A stretch of 64,000 nucleotides of DNA from assembly GCA_018136815.1 (NCBI GenBank), contig CM030942.1, forward strand, positions 1,535,197-1,599,196. Reading direction: 5' to 3'. Source of the DNA: Isochrysis galbana (Eukaryota > Haptophyta > Isochrysidales > Isochrysidaceae). The translations under genes were made by a program, and so were the position numbers. How positions within the stretch are numbered: position 1 is the stretch's first letter; the number at the start of each line of letters is the position of its first letter. Shown piece by piece: positions 31,721 to 42,311 of the stretch. Below the pieces are notes generated by a model that was given only the letters and a program-made list of their open reading frames with translations, was not told the DNA's origin and made no database searches.

Positions 31721-32071
31721 TCCATGGGAGGCTTAAGGGCTTAGGGTCAGGTAATTACCTTTTACAATTTTTTCTGCAAGTTTTGGGGGCTGCTCGAGCT
31801 CGTCAGAAGTTTAGGCTCTCTCCCAGGAGAGAAAGTTCCTGCGAGCGCAGCGCGGGAAGACGACGCGCAGAATAAAAAGTTTATAATAAAGGCCTGGCGG
31901 CTGGCGGGCGTTCTTTTCAGTTTCTGCGACTCGCGACTCGCGTTTTGGAGATCCTTATTTTCTCTTTTGGAGACCCTGGAAATAAGGACCCCTGCGGACA
32001 AGAGAAGTCGCGTAGACGGAGTTGCCCCAGCAGCCGGATGAAGGCGGAATCATGGTCCAGGAAGTGTTACT
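31721..32071. other. Intergenic, no gene seen
   Basis: Short frames only. It ends at the left inverted repeat. Confidence 0.45.
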
Positions 32072-32214
32072 GTTACCCCCCAGGAGCCAACGCCCTCCAG
32101 GAGCTCTCGGGGGCCCCCAGGAGCTATCGGGGGGAAATTTTCTCCCGATCGCCAACAGCCCCACCGAGAGCTATCGGGGGACCGAGAAAATCCCCCGAGA
32201 GCTGTTGGGAGATT
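32072..32214 (+). repeat. 143-bp inverted repeat, left copy
   Basis: Read on the other strand, 37530-37672 is the same sequence with one mismatch. It contains several copies of a small palindrome-based word, GAGCTATCGGGGG or GAGAGCTCTCGGGGG. The pair bounds 5.6 kb containing two transposase genes, so these are probably terminal inverted repeats of a DNA transposon or of a nested composite. No clear target-site duplication was found. Confidence 0.85.
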
Positions 32215-32460
<246 letters not shown>

Positions 32461-32859
32461 CCCCCCTCCCTCCCTCTCTCGGGAAGCAGCGGTAGGGTGC
32501 GCGCGACAGCGCCGTTCGTCTCAGCCGCAACCTCAGTGGGTGGGGGAAGGAAGGGGAGGACGGCGGAAATAGATGGTGGGCGGCGGCGGCTCAGATGGCG
32601 AGAACAGGGGCGGTGCGCTGAGCAGCCAGGTGCAGGTCAGGTGGCGGCTGGAGGAGCGGCAAGCGTCGGTGAGAGCCAAAGGTGGTGGGGCTGGGAACGA
32701 AGAGGGAGGGCGGTCAATACGGCGCGCCAGCACCGCACAGAGGTGGAGCGCCGGCTTTCATTGGAAGAGGGCGGCAGGGTCGGCGCGGCGACTGACAAGT
32801 TGGCAGAGTTAATCGCTGGCCGCACCTGTCACCTGTGGCAGGCGGCGAAGGTGCACGCG
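32461..32859. other. Noncoding interior of the 5.6-kb element
   Basis: G- and purine-rich on the plus strand. Frames on both strands have no recognisable domain. Confidence 0.4.
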
Positions 32860-33145
32860 CTAGAGCTCAGTGTGCGGAGTCAGCTCGTTCAGTGTGTGGA
32901 GTTAACTTCTTCAGTGTCTGAAGTCAACTTGTTGAGGGCAGAGTCAACTTGTTGAGCCGGGAGTCAACATGTTGCGTGTGTGCAGTCAACTTGTCGAGGG
33001 TGTGGAGTCAACGTGTTCAGTGCGTGGAGTCAACGTGTTCAGTGTGTGGAGTCAACTCGTTGAGGGTAGAGTCACCTGGTTCAGCGTGGAGTCAACTTGT
33101 TCAGTGTGGAGTCAACTTGTTGAGTGTGGAGTCAACTTGTTTAGC
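32860..33145 (+). repeat. Tandem array of GTGGAGTCAACTTGTTGAG units
   Basis: At least ten imperfect units of about 18-22 bases, with core GGAGTCAAC(T/G)TGTT(G/C)AG, run through this stretch. The same unit appears again at 35873-35911, just before the hAT coding remnant, which suggests that the sequence between was inserted into one array. Confidence 0.85.
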
Positions 33146-33169
33146 GGTTAAAATGTTTTGCCTTACAAT

Positions 33170-33186
33170 GTACCCCAGTGGGGTAC
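33170..33186. repeat. Perfect 8-bp-arm hairpin
   Basis: GTACCCCA G TGGGGTAC is a palindrome with a single central base, lying just right of a TTAA at 33148-33151. PiggyBac transposons insert at TTAA, and a piggyBac-like gene follows, but no matching right end with TTAA was seen. Confidence 0.5.
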
Positions 33187-33765
33187 GGATCGAGCATGGC
33201 GGTACCCCTCTAACAGTCCCTCGCGCCATGGCCCCTTTCCTGCCGCAACGGTGGCTGACGACGCCACCAAATTGGTGCGAGGCCCCTCCCCCCCCCCCCC
33301 CCGACTACCCTGGGCCGACAAGGTTCGGTGCCCGCCATTGGGCCGAGCCACAATCACCCAAAGTGGGGCCATTCGAGAAGACTCCCTCCATCGCTCCCCC
33401 CCCTTCCCACTCGGAGGCTCCGTCGCCCTCGTCGGGCGATGTCCGACACGCCTGCTGGACCACCTCCCAGCTGACCCTCGTCATGGGTCTGTGCATGCTC
33501 TCAGGTACCAACTTTTTGAGACCCGAGGCCCTATCTACTCACTACCGACCGACCGACATGCCGACACAGGTGCGATCGCGCGCGGCACACTCCCAGAGAC
33601 CCAGAGATTCCCTGTCTCTCACCACAAGTCCCCCGTCAATGTCTTGGCGCAAGAACAGCACGCGCATCACACCAAGCTGACTCTGCCACCACCCCCGATC
33701 CCAATCAGACTTTTTCTGAAATTTCCGAGATTCTCAAGAGCCTCTCCTCCATCAAGAATGTCGTT

Positions 33766-35280
33766 GTGCGCGTGAAAGCCGAGGCCTTTGGCATCCAATG
33801 GGCTGCAGAGCACTCCATGCAGCCGAAGTACAAAGGCGTAATCGACAAGTGGCAGGACCCGGACAAGACTCGTCTCCTCGTGCTCTGGGAAGGCTCAACT
33901 CGCCGGATCACGACCGAACTCGGGGCGCTCGACACCGACGACAGCGGCAACAACCTTGAACTCGAGCTCCTTCCCTATGAAGATGGCCGACCTGCTCCAA
34001 CCCGACAGGATCCGCGTCCATCACGTTCATCACGGACCCGATGTGATGGCACCAACCTGGACGAGGGCGGCGAATCGAACGACCATGAGGACGACCATAG
34101 CGACTCCGACGAGTCGCGTTCCGAGCCAATCGTGCCCAACAAGATCAAGTCCGGCGAGTACACCTGGACTCTTCGACCTCCACAGTACGTGAAGAGGGAC
34201 CAGCGCACGGAGCCTCGTTCAAAGCCGTCGCTAAACCGGGGCGACCAGGTGTTGGACAGCATCGACAAGTTGTGGACGTTCTTGTTTCCCGACGGCATGC
34301 TGGCGAAAATAGTGGCTCGAACAAACCCGAAGCTTCAAGGACTCCGACCCGAAGACAAGAAGACCGACGAGGGCGAGATTTTGCAATGGATGGGCTACGC
34401 CATTGCTGTGTCGATTCACTCGGGCATACCGCTCGACAAGATGTGGTCCGACACTCCGCAAACTGAATCTCTTCTGCCCCCGCCGAGGTTGGGTCGGCAT
34501 GGCATGAGCTTTCGACGATTCTGTCGGCTCAGGACCGTCATGACCTTTGGCGACGAGGACGCGATCAAGTTGTCTCTCGATCCCTGGGCATTTGTTCGCC
34601 CATTGGTTGACGACTTCAACGATGCGTGCGTATCGAAGATTAATCCCGGTTGGCTGTTGAGTGTCGACGAGTCAATGTGCGCCTGGCGCGGCCGGGAAGG
34701 AGTCGGTGATCCGCGTCATTGCCCGAAAGTGAGCTGGGTACCTCGCAAACCTGAGCCACTCGGCGTCGAGATGAAAACGACTTGTGATGCTGAAGCTGGC
34801 CTTCTGCTACGTCTCGAGATTTGCGAGGGGAAGTTGGGCCACATTCATCACGAATGGTACGACGATCACGGCCACACCACCGCGACCACGCTCCGGCTTT
34901 GTAAGCCATGGTTTGGATCTGGACGAGTTGTTTACGGAGACTCCTGGTTCATGGGCACCAAGACCGTCTGCGAGCTCAAACGCAACGGGCTCTTCGCCAT
35001 GGGTGACGTGAAGACAAATACGAAGGGCTTTTGCGCCAATGCACTCAAGTTAGCCACCGGACCAAACGATGGCGACCACGCTCTCTACACCGCCGAGTGT
35101 GACCTGGGCGACGGCAGCCCCCCCTTTCAATTGAACGCCATCTCTCATAGGCGCGGTGATGCGGTGCACACCTTCATCACCAACTGCGGCATCACCCTCA
35201 ACGGCGACCCAATCCGCTACAGTGACCTGCTTCTGGACACGTTCGACGTTGAGGACAGCGGTCCTCGAAGAAATAAATGA
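33766..35280 (+). CDS. PiggyBac-like transposase, 5' end undefined
   Basis: The frame ends at a stop at 35280. It has no ATG at its apparent 5' end: 33766 is a GTG, and the frame stays open upstream to at least 33600, so an exon or start is missing. The core matches piggyBac-type DDE transposases: TNPKLQGLRPED, then WAFVRPLVDDFNDACV, SVDESMCAWRGR with the first catalytic Asp (about residue 301), and VVYGDSWFMGTKTVCELK with the second (about 392). The third Asp is not certain; RRGDAVHTFITNCG near residue 465 is the candidate. The usual carboxyl part with the Cys-rich finger is absent. The gene lies between the 143-bp inverted repeats, upstream of a hAT-type gene. It may be cut short or serve a non-autonomous element. 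Confidence 0.75.
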   Translation: MRVKAEAFGIQWAAEHSMQPKYKGVIDKWQDPDKTRLLVLWEGSTRRITTELGALDTDDSGNNLELELLPYEDGRPAPTRQDPRPSRSSRTRCDGTNLDEGGESNDHEDDHSDSDESRSEPIVPNKIKSGEYTWTLRPPQYVKRDQRTEPRSKPSLNRGDQVLDSIDKLWTFLFPDGMLAKIVARTNPKLQGLRPEDKKTDEGEILQWMGYAIAVSIHSGIPLDKMWSDTPQTESLLPPPRLGRHGMSFRRFCRLRTVMTFGDEDAIKLSLDPWAFVRPLVDDFNDACVSKINPGWLLSVDESMCAWRGREGVGDPRHCPKVSWVPRKPEPLGVEMKTTCDAEAGLLLRLEICEGKLGHIHHEWYDDHGHTTATTLRLCKPWFGSGRVVYGDSWFMGTKTVCELKRNGLFAMGDVKTNTKGFCANALKLATGPNDGDHALYTAECDLGDGSPPFQLNAISHRRGDAVHTFITNCGITLNGDPIRYSDLLLDTFDVEDSGPRRNK

Positions 35281-35872
35281 CTGCGCCCCCCGATATCTGC
35301 CACAGGGACGTCTTGAGCCACTCCCTTCTTCTCGCCTCTCCTGTCGCCAGCCGCCCCCCTTCGCCCGTTTGCTAACGCAAACGGGGCTCGTTTCTCACCA
35401 CACTCCATCGGGGGGGGTGCAAATCCCCCCCTCTCCCTCGTTCCATTCTCTTCCGCCCCGGTCCCTGCGGCGCGTCGCCATGCGGCGCGCCATGGCCTGC
35501 TCTCAGAGGTCCTTCAGGGGCGCCCAGAGGGCCAGCAGGGCCAGCTCAGGGGGCAGTGGAGGCTGGGGCTCAGCCCCTGGCCCCCCCTGCCTCTCCCTCG
35601 CTCGCCTCGCTGGCCTTGGGTGCCGCCCTGAGGCCCCTGTCTGCCTGGCGACCAGGGATGGGGGGGGGAGTCAGTACGAGAGCAGGCCCATGCGGGCCTG
35701 GGAGTGCGGCTCGCGGCCCGCGCCCACTAGGGGTCTGGGCTGATTTGATGAGTGCCCTGCCCCTGCCAGAGGGCAGGGGCTGGGGTTGAATGTACGGGCC
35801 CACCCCGGGGGGTGTCCGCGATGGAAAGAGGGGGGCGCGAGGCCCCCATTGACCCCCACATATAAAAGTAGG
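35281..35872. other. Spacer between the two transposase genes
   Basis: Holds direct repeat D (copy 2, 35525-35630) and C/G-rich sequence. The pair CCCTGCC and GGCAGGG at 35755-35780 can form a hairpin. A TATAAAAG word at 35862-35869 could be a TATA element for the downstream hAT frame. Confidence 0.4.
35525..35630 (+). repeat. Direct repeat D, copy 2
   Basis: Matches 31575-31720 with indels; see that entry. Confidence 0.6.
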
Positions 35873-35911
35873 TTGTGTTGAGCGTGGAGTCAACTTGTTG
35901 AGCGTGGAGGC
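35873..35911 (+). repeat. Two units of the GTGGAGTCAACTTGTTGAG array
   Basis: The unit that forms the array at 32860-33145 recurs here immediately before the hAT-like reading frame. It may be the right remainder of an array split by the piggyBac-like insertion. Confidence 0.7.
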
Positions 35912-37162
35912 TTTGGGAGTGAGCATGTTGTAGCTGTTTGCATGGATGGTGCCTGCACTGCGTCTTTCCCTCTCATTGCCGCTGAGTGCCCGCACGTTTT
36001 CTCATTCATTTGTCCGGCGCATAGCCTTGATTGTTTCATGAAGAATGTGTGCAGTGACAAGGGGAAGGTGCGCGTGAAAGGGCTCACAGATCGTGAATTT
36101 GATTGGGGAGAGTCCTTCCTGGCTAAGATGGTTGAGCAGGTCCGTGAGGTGGTTAGTTTTATCACGGCGCATCAGAAGACCCTTGCACGCTACCGAGCTT
36201 TGTGCCAGGTTGTGACCGAGTCTGAGAGACCTGTGGGTGGTATGGAATTGCTGAAAGCTTGCGAGACTCGATTCGCCTCGACTCTCCTGATGCTCATGAG
36301 GTACAAGAACGTGCACTTTGTCTTGGAGCGCCTCATGATCGACCCAGTCTACAATCAATGGGTCGACGGGCAATCGCGCGACAGGAGGGACAAGGCGCAG
36401 GCCGTCAAGCGAATCATTCGCTCTGATGACATCATGGACACAATAAAGGTAGCAATCCAAATCATGGAGCCTGTGTATCGACTCCTGCGGCTTTGTGACG
36501 GCAAGCTTGGGGCAAATCTGGGCAAAGTGTATGGCTACATGCTACAAATTGATACGCACCTGCGCACTGGCATCGCAGCGTTGGATGCACGTAAGAGGCA
36601 CAAGATTCATGAGCTCTTGATGGCCAGGTGGGAGTACTTCCATGCCCCAGTCATGACTGCCGCCTATTGTTTGGAGCCTGAATATTGTCGTCGCAAATTT
36701 TCATCACAAGAGCTTAAGGAGCTAAAGGCTTGTTTGAAGCAGATGGCGACCAGGGATCACTCTTATCCAGATATGTTAGCGGATCTCGCCGACTTTCAGG
36801 AGGCGTGCACTAGTGGCCTATTTGATCTCACTGATGATGTTGCATTTTCTAATAGAGCTAAGACAATGGCATCATACAAATGGGCTAATGTGTACTTGTC
36901 TCATTGGCCTCACTTGAAGTGGGCTGCATGTCGTCTTCTCGCGCTGTCTTGCTCGGCGTCAGGGTGCGAGCGCTCTTGGTCCGTCGAGGATTGGATTCAC
37001 TCGAAGAAGCGCAACAGATTGGGCCAAACCACAGTAGAGAGGCTTGTGAGGTGCCACACTAATCTGGTCTTGGAGGATTTGTTGAAGGATTGGGAGTCCC
37101 ATGTGCTGCCTTGGGAGCTAGAGATGGTTGTGGAGGAGCCAGAGGACGAAAATGACTGTTAG
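35899..37162 (+). CDS. hAT-family transposase, amino-terminal part missing
   Basis: The frame is open from about 35899 and has its first ATG at 35942. The start of the recognisable region is EHVVAVCMDGACTASFPLI, whose Asp fits a hAT catalytic position, followed by FICPAHSLDCFMKNV. The middle is helical (LLKACETRFASTLLMLMRYK, then VVSFITAHQ), including the insertion-domain equivalent (IKVAIQIMEPVYRLLRLCDG). The carboxyl dimerisation domain is clear: WPHLKWAACRLLALSCSASG, then CERSWSVEDWIHSKKRNRLG. The zinc finger and first catalytic residue would lie upstream, where the GTGGAGTCAAC array stands. The reading frame is otherwise intact, which suggests recent activity. Short inverted repeats follow the stop. 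Confidence 0.8.
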
Positions 37163-37196
37163 CTCTGTTTCTGTTCCCGTTAGTATTGTAACTATA

Positions 37197-37290
37197 GTTA
37201 CTAACTTTATAATACCTGATATTAGGCTAATATCAGGTCTGATATCAGGTGTTAGGTTGTCAAAACCTGACGACCTGATCCCTGACGTCC
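37197..37290. repeat. Palindromic repeats behind the hAT gene
   Basis: ACCTGATATTAGG and CTAATATCAGG face each other, followed by CTGATATCAGGTGTTAGG and ACCTGACGACCTGA. This is typical of subterminal transposase-binding repeats. Similar words fill 28803-28945. Confidence 0.6.
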
Positions 37291-37375
37291 CATCACTGGT
37301 ACGAGGTGACTGCCAGCGAAACGGGACAGGCACCCTTGACAGCTTACGGGGGGGAATAGCGCCTGGGGGCTCGAG

Positions 37376-37529
37376 GACAGCCCCCCGATAGCTCTCGGCG
37401 CCCGTCGTTTTCCCCCAATAGCTATCGGCGCCCGTCGTTTTCCCCCCAATAGCTATCGGGGGCCGCCTTTCGCCCCCGATAGCTATTGGGGGCCGACCTT
37501 AAAACGCGATAGCTCCCCGGGGGACGTAA
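37376..37529 (-). repeat. Subterminal AGCTATCGGGGG repeats
   Basis: Six or so units with the core CCCC(G/A)ATAGCTATCGG, each containing the palindrome GATAGCTATC, at roughly 20-45 base spacing and partly joined by CGCCCGTCGTTTTC. They lie inside the right inverted repeat, as expected for transposase-binding sites. Confidence 0.75.
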
Positions 37530-37672
37530 AATCTCCCAACAGCTCTCGGGGGATTTTCTCGGTCCCCCGATAGCTCTCGGTGGGGCTGTTGGCGATCGGG
37601 AGAAAATTTCCCCCCGATAGCTCCTGGGGGCCCCCGAGAGCTCCTGGGGGGCGTTGGCTCCTGGGGGGTAAC
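37530..37672 (-). repeat. 143-bp inverted repeat, right copy
   Basis: The reverse complement is identical to 32072-32214 except for one base. See the left copy. Confidence 0.85.
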
Positions 37673-38152
37673 ATTACTTTACTTAGTACTTCACACTCTT
37701 CTGTCTGGTCTCCCTCCCGTCTCTCCCCTCGAAAAAAAAAACAAGGCGAGCCTTCTCTCTCCTTCCCCCTGAAAAGGAAACGTCTTTCTATGTACTCTCA
37801 AATCCGTTTTAAACCCCGTGAGCTCCTTTCCGCTGAAAGGATCCCCCCAGTCTGCTCCGAGTAGGTAGATAATACTGTAGCGCTCTACTAGTAATCTAAG
37901 AGAATGAAGGCAGGAGGCAGAGCGAGAGGGAGAGGAGAGAGAGGAAGAATAAGAAAAGGGGGGGGGGTACTAGTATGATGGTGGAGGGAGACGAATAGGA
38001 AGGGGGGAAACACAGGGAGAGAGAGAGAGAGAGAGGAAGAAGAGAGCGAGCGAGAGACAAAGTGAGAGTAGATGAGGCGGATATTCATTGAAAGAGAGAG
38101 AGAGAGACGGGGAGGGAGAGACGGGAGAGAGAGAGGGAGGGAGGGAGGGAGG

Positions 38153-38198
<46 letters not shown>

Positions 38199-38224
38199 GC
38201 TGGTGGTGGGGCCGAGCGAGGAGT
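37673..38224. repeat. GA-rich leader region of the F-box gene
   Basis: An A run at 37732-37741, then purine-rich sequence from 37905, with GA and GGGA repeats at 38085-38198. It ends 27 bases before the proposed start codon of the F-box/LRR gene. Confidence 0.7.
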
Positions 38225-40878
38225 ATGTCGAGCCCTCCCTCCTGTGAGCCTTGCGGGTTGCCCTGCCTGGCGCTGCTCGACCTTCCTCATGAGGTGAGAG
38301 AGGGAGGGAGGAAGGGGGGAGGAGAGGGAGCGGAGCCCATCATCCCCTTGCACTCCCAGGAGCCAACCCCCCCTCCCCCTCTCTCCCTCCACTGGCGGTC
38401 TCCCCCCTGGGCCCCCCTTTACATTCTTCATGCAAGAAAGAGAGAGAGGAGGAGGAGGGAGGGAGTCACAGGGACTGCATTGCCTTAGTACATGCCTATG
38501 CCTCGCTGTGACCATCCTCATACTGGAGTGCACCACCTCGCCTTGGCGCCTCCTGCCTCTTCCGCACCCTCCCCCCCCACTCCCCAAAGTGGGGAGCGCG
38601 ACAGGGGGAGAGATCCTCTGCCAGCCCGGCACACTTTTCAACACCTACGGCCCTCGTACTGGCACACCTCGCTCGCTCAAGCCCTCGACCAGCTCGCTGC
38701 ACTCCCCACCCACCTACCCCTCCATCTCTGCCTGTCGCCCTGGTACCGTTATTCCTCGCTCTTTATGCGCGCTCTCCGATTCTGTGGCCACCCCTCGCTC
38801 CTCCGTCTTGCTCTCCCCTTTCCCTCCTGATGTGAACCACCACTGTCCTACTCCGACCGTAATTGGCCACTCCATCCTAGTGCTCCCTCTTACTGGCATC
38901 GCAAGTAACCCAGCTTATTGGTGCTCTCTTTTCAACCACCGAGATGAGATCCCTCTCACCCTCTTTGCCCTACCTCGGACCGCAGGTGCTGCGCGACATC
39001 CTCTTCCTGGCCGCTTCGTCCTTGTCGTCGATTCGCTCCGTCTCTTCCATCTGCAAACTACTACGCGCCCTCTCGGCGGGCGGCTGGCGCTTTTTGCAGC
39101 TCGCCCACGTAGCCCCTAATTCATCGGCACGTTGGCTGCATGCAGGCGACCAGCTGCGCCACCTGCGCGAGCTCTCGGTCGGCATCGGATGGAGCCGCCC
39201 GTGTGGCTTCGCCCCGCTAGCGGAGAGACTGGGCTGCGGACTCCCCCATCTCGAGCGCCTCGAGCTCATGGCCATGCCGCCGCGGGCAGTCCAGACCGCG
39301 TCCGACGCGCTGGCTGAGTACCAGCACTCGCTCCTGCGCTTCGTCGCTGCACTGGTCTGTCAGCTCTGCGCGCCACTTCGCATACTCCGGCTTCCGCTCC
39401 TCCGCGCGTCGCTCGAGGGCATACACGTGTCTGCGGAAGGCGGCGACGAGTCCTCCTCTTACACGGGGCAGCTAGCCGACGAACTGACGCGTGTGATCTG
39501 TGAGCGCCACGCGCCCGCACTCGAGGTGCTTGACCTGGTCATCGGCGCACCCGAGCAGCTGGGCGCCATCCTGAGGCGTTGCGCGCGACTGCGCGAGCTG
39601 ACGGTCCGGCTCAATCTTGTCTCTTCCGACCCCACACACGCGCTGCACAGCGTAGCCGATCGAACTACCGCGCTCTGCACCGACTTGGCGGCCATCTTTG
39701 GCCACGATTTGCCCAACACGCCGCACCTCCGCAGCCTCTCGCTCGACACACCTCATTTGACCGACAGCCATCTGCTTGCGCTCTACTCGGTCCGCTCGCT
39801 CGGGCGACTGCGGCTGCTGTGCGCAAGCCGCGTCACAAGCGAGGGCATTGCCTCGCTCGCCGATGCTCTGCCCGCGCTGAGCAAGCTGGCTATCTGCGGC
39901 CAGTTGCGCACAACTGCGCCCGAGGGCCAGCTCGCGCTCAGCCGACTAGAGCGCATTACCTCCCTCTCGCTGGAGTCAGGCTTGATGGGCACAAAGCAGC
40001 TCTTACTCACACAGCACCCGCATCTACACGACTTGCGCGTGGCGCCCCTCCCGCGTCTTGTGCAGCTTGATCTATCGGGCTGCTCGGCCCTCGGTTCGCG
40101 CGCTGTCGCCGCCCTGCTTTCACAGACGCCTGCACTCGAGCTGCTCACACTCTACGCATGCGCACGACTGAGCGAGCTCAACTTGGCAGGGTTCGCGCAG
40201 CTCAAAACGGTGCAGCTGAGCGGCTGCACTGCTCTCACGACTCTCTCCATCCTCCAGTGCCCTAAGCTCGGTGGCATTGGACTCGACGGCTGCTACGCCC
40301 TTACATCCATGCATCTCTGCGGGCTCCGTTCGCTCCGTTCCGCAGAGCTACTCGTGCTGGCTAGCGTGGGTCCACTTCGGTTGCGCTCGCTCCGGCTGCC
40401 AGGCTGCGCCCTGCTCTCGAGCGAGACCGTTTCGGCGCTCGCGCCCGCGATGCGTGAGCTTGCCGACGTCGACCTTTCACACTGCCCTCTCATCGACACT
40501 GCCGCAATCCTTTCACTAGCGCGCCACTGCGGGAGCTCGCTCACCTCGCTGAAGTTGTACAACTGCCGCCGGTTGCATGATGAGGCCATCGCCGAGGTCG
40601 GAGCCCGTTGCCCCCAACTCAAAAACCTCGACCTCCGGTGGTGCACCAAGCTGTCAGTCACGGGTCTCGGAGTCCTCGCGGACCAGCTAGGTTCCACAAG
40701 CTCTCTGCAGCACGAGCGGCTGCCGGGTGCGCGCTCAAGGCTAGCTCATGCAACGTGCAAGCCCACACCGCAGCTGTTTTTTTCTGCTGAACCCCGCCTT
40801 ACCGCCGATGAGTGGAGGACGCGTGCGGCGGTGGCAGGTGGGCCGAGCTTCACTCGCACTCTCGGTGGTGCGGAGTAA
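38225..40878 (+). CDS. F-box/leucine-rich repeat protein
   Basis: Two exons, 38225-38293 and 38986-40878, give about 653 residues; the intron starts GTGAGA and ends CGCAG, phase 0. Joining them completes an F-box at the amino end: LPCLALLDLPHE from exon 1 runs into VLRDILFLAASSLSS and VSSICKLLRAL. Leucine-rich repeats of the Cys-containing AMN1/FBXL kind fill most of the rest (LVQLDLSGCSALGSRAVAA, then LADVDLSHCPLIDTAAIL, then LKNLDLRWCTKLSVTGLG). The F-box binds Skp1 in SCF ubiquitin ligases and the repeats bind the substrate, which is unknown. The last 70 residues after QLGSTSSLQ lose repeat character, so a further unrecognised intron or a read-on tail is possible. No stop or frameshift interrupts the repeats. 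Confidence 0.85.
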
Positions 40879-41315
40879 AGCTGAGGTGAATGTGGGGAGA
40901 GGGCATGCCACCCCACTTCCTTCCTTGCTAATTTGGTCGAGGCACCCTGAGGTGCCACCCAAACTCCCGACACCACCCAACCTCAAACTCCGCTTGCACG
41001 TGTACACCACTCGCCCTTACCCCTTGAACCCTGACGCTTGACATTGTGGACAAACACGCTATACAGTGGCAAAAAAGGGGGGTCTGCCAACCATCGAACC
41101 TCGTCGGCCCCGCCGGGCTGCAGCAAGGTTGTCAGAGCAAGGCTGATCTCACTTTTGGAGGTTGCTTGTCGCCTGCGAGGGCCCGCAGGCAGCTCGCACG
41201 CAACGCGGTTCTTGCGGGGAGCTCATAGCTCATAGATAGTAGGGTGGTCAAACAATGATTAAAACTACTAACATCAACTATCTTTGAAAACAAAACTATT
41301 GTTATAGTTCGAGCG
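40879..41315. other. Intergenic with repeat R
   Basis: The stretch 41125-41228 is the plus-strand copy of the repeat at 6255-6345. An imperfect hairpin AACTAT TGTT ATAGTT ends six bases before the small ORF at 41316. Confidence 0.5.
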
Positions 41316-41636
41316 ATGGTGCGCGCGCCGACCGCTCCCGATCCCCAGCCCTCCGCCGTCACGACGCCCCACAGGGGCCGCCCCAAGCCGCCGGAGCCGA
41401 AGCGCTCACAGGCCGCCCCTCTGACAGACAGCGACGTCGACATGATCCTTCCTCCCTCGTCGCCTCCCCTCCAGGCACAGAAGCAGGGAACAGGGAGAGC
41501 CCTGTTCCCTGCAGACCAGCAGAGCCAGCCCCTGGCTCTGCCGCCTGCCTCCACTGGCCTGCCAGCCCAACAAGGACTCCCCATGGTGGGTGTCGACATT
41601 GACAATGAGAAAAATACGAAGAAGATGAAGATTTAG
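41316..41636 (+). CDS. Small ORF, possibly third member of the hairpin-led family
   Basis: A 106-residue frame starts MVRAPTAPDPQPS, is rich in Pro, Gln and Ala, and ends in a Lys-rich tail. The bases around its ATG (ATGGTGCGCGCGCC) resemble those at 28780 and 56552 (ATGGAGCGCGC), and a short hairpin lies just upstream. The similarity is weaker than between the other two. It may be a fragment of the same repeat family or a chance frame. Confidence 0.3.
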   Translation: MVRAPTAPDPQPSAVTTPHRGRPKPPEPKRSQAAPLTDSDVDMILPPSSPPLQAQKQGTGRALFPADQQSQPLALPPASTGLPAQQGLPMVGVDIDNEKNTKKMKI

Positions 41637-41639
41637 CTG

Positions 41640-42311
41640 CAGGTGTTAGGAGTGTTCCGAGAAGTGGAGTGGGAAAAGTTGCTATGCGCACGCGCATTAT
41701 GTTAACATAACAGTCTAAGCGAAAGAAAAGTATCACTTGGCCCTCTTTTGACGGAACGCGAGTTAGGTGTATGTATCTGTGGCATCAGCGCATGTCAAGG
41801 CGTACGGGCAGGTGCGCTGAGGGATGTCGTGATAGTACCGGGCTAGTGGGAGTAGTGGTACTAACGCTCAGTTATTTTTTTATAGTTAGCGTGGTTAGTG
41901 GTTGGCCTGTTTGCTGGTTAGCGCCCCGCTCGTAGCTCACCGGCCGTGAGGCCGATGGCTCCTGCGACGCATGCAAGGCCACCGCGGAGGTGCTAGGAAC
42001 TTGTTAAGGCAACTACCCTCCCCCCCCCACTCACATTAGCAATGCAACTCCATTCGGAAGATCTCGCATGCGCGCTTATGTCGCGGCACCACCCCGCCAC
42101 GCACAAAAGCTATGAGTGAGGTGCCACCAGCTGGTTGACACCACAGAGAGGAGTCCTTCACGAGCCTGCCGGCCAAACGAATGCACACCTTGAGCCGGGC
42201 CCGTTGTAGTCGTACAGGTTGCACCTTGCAAATCAAATATAAAAAGGACAGCATGGGGAGCGGGGGGAGAGGGGAAAGGGTGGAGGGAACAAGGGATGAG
42301 TGAACTTGGAC
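41640..42311. other. Intergenic, no gene seen
   Basis: Repeated GTTAGCG and GGTTAG words near 41880-41925. It would contain the 3' end of the minus-strand TIR gene transcript. No gene supported. Confidence 0.45.
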
